Shown piece by piece: positions 23,907 to 24,412 of a stretch of DNA of 24,412 nucleotides. Position numbers and translations under genes: made by a program. Below the pieces are notes generated by a model. That model had not been told where the DNA came from and made no database searches. It was given only the letters and a program-made list of their open reading frames with translations. The stretch is from JBLHHI01 sp047614125 (GTDB lineage Bacteria; Bacteroidota; Bacteroidia; NS11-12g; UBA9320), in contig JBLHHI010000046.1 in NCBI GenBank assembly GCA_047614125.1, positions 1 through 24,412 on the forward strand, in the 5' to 3' direction. The number at the start of each line of letters is the position of its first letter. Within the stretch, counting starts at the first letter, position 1.

Positions 23907-24412
23907 TGATGCAAACCTTTATTCAAAATATTCTAAGATTTTTCATACTCCCTTTTGCAATTTCCATTGCCTTTTTTATTCCATATTACACAGCAGACCC
24001 CTACATGGATTTTGGCGATAATCATTTGTGTTCTTTGAAGTATTCGTTTCAGACCCTTGGCGATGTTTCAACAAAGAAACTTATGGTATCTGATGAAGCC
24101 TACAACTCATTCATAATGGGCAGCAGCCGGACCACGGGTTTGTACGCCTGTTATTTAAATACCCAAATTCCAAATGCCAATTTCTTTCATTATGGCCAGT
24201 TTTATGAATCGATTCGGGGAATATATGGCAAGCTGCGCTTGTTGGATTCACTGGGCTATTCCATCGATAATGTTGTACTTTATTTCGACACCGATTGCAC
24301 CTTTTTGGGAGAACGCTACACTTCTCGAACCAATCATTACCTTGTGTCGGGTAAGCCTCGATTTAATTATTTAGCCTCCCACTTTATTACGTATTACAGA
24401 AACCCATCCCTC
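23906..24412 (+). CDS. Membrane-anchored SGNH-like acyltransfer partner (partial, runs off window)
   Basis: 169 codons seen; the gene continues past the window. ATG 23906 or 23909 (both in frame; the first overlaps the MBOAT stop). One N-terminal membrane helix (about 9-27), then a periplasmic domain. IMGSSRTTGLY (70-80) resembles block I of SGNH/AlgJ-AlgX-like proteins, where the Ser of GSSR attacks the acyl group; VVLYFDTDC (about 126-134) fits the following beta strand. Position after an MBOAT gene is the usual place for such a partner. The later Asp-x-x-His block is outside the window, so the family call is provisional. Confidence 0.72.
   Translation, partial: MMQTFIQNILRFFILPFAISIAFFIPYYTADPYMDFGDNHLCSLKYSFQTLGDVSTKKLMVSDEAYNSFIMGSSRTTGLYACYLNTQIPNANFFHYGQFYESIRGIYGKLRLLDSLGYSIDNVVLYFDTDCTFLGERYTSRTNHYLVSGKPRFNYLASHFITYYRNPSL

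Noticed and set aside
1..24412. tRNA or rRNA genes
   Set aside because: No cloverleaf with a T-loop GTTCRANNC and matching acceptor stem, and no rRNA-like sequence, was found by eye in the intergenic regions.

Overview
The window looks like a chromosomal piece of a member of the Bacteroidota, probably near Flavobacteriales. Three things point there: the minus-strand cassette flippase - dUTPase - sugar nucleotidylyltransferase - TPR lipoprotein - DUF4292 lipoprotein - EnvC-like protein, the A-rich leaders without clear Shine-Dalgarno sites, and a few TAnnTTTG-type -7 boxes. I read it by eye only; no database search was run.

Layout. Positions 1-495 hold the end of a dispersed repeat (copy A) and a REP-like palindrome. 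Positions 496-8939 are one long minus-strand gene block, transcribed from the flippase (8939) down to a small membrane protein (496), concerned with the cell envelope and nucleotide pool. Positions 9097-11303 hold a hypothetical gene, tadA and a SIMPL-like secreted protein. Acetyl-CoA synthetase (acs) follows at 11424-13337 on the minus strand. Positions 13440-13882 are a scar: three 32-bp-spaced IS21-like end repeats, then the tail of a DUF4143-type ATPase gene with a Trp-to-stop change. Next come menB (type II), a thioredoxin/rhodanese pair and the exonuclease III gene. Positions 16454-19332 hold a MORN-repeat protein and an ECF sigma factor operon with two beta-barrel genes, one of them fused to an anti-sigma-like N-terminus. 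After a 900-bp non-coding stretch come an N-acetylglucosamine-kinase-like gene, a deletion-fused pair of gene remnants (beta-phosphoglucomutase and GH65 phosphorylase), and the start of an exopolysaccharide O-acylation pair (MBOAT plus an SGNH-like partner cut by the window end).

The main discovery candidate is a family of about 265-bp structured repeats. Two apparently full-length copies (9552-9819 and 19531-19795), one copy cut by the window start (1-99), one truncated copy (16271-16326) and one bare core (21436-21454) share the terminal sequence AAACCTGAGTTCGATTAAT. The two ends of each full copy are complementary to each other, and two internal hairpins keep their pairing although their stem sequences differ, as expected of a selected RNA or single-stranded DNA fold or of a MITE. 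Copies sit in both orientations, bracket gene blocks, rewrite the 3' end of the exonuclease III gene, and lie exactly at the breakpoint of the fused pseudogenes.
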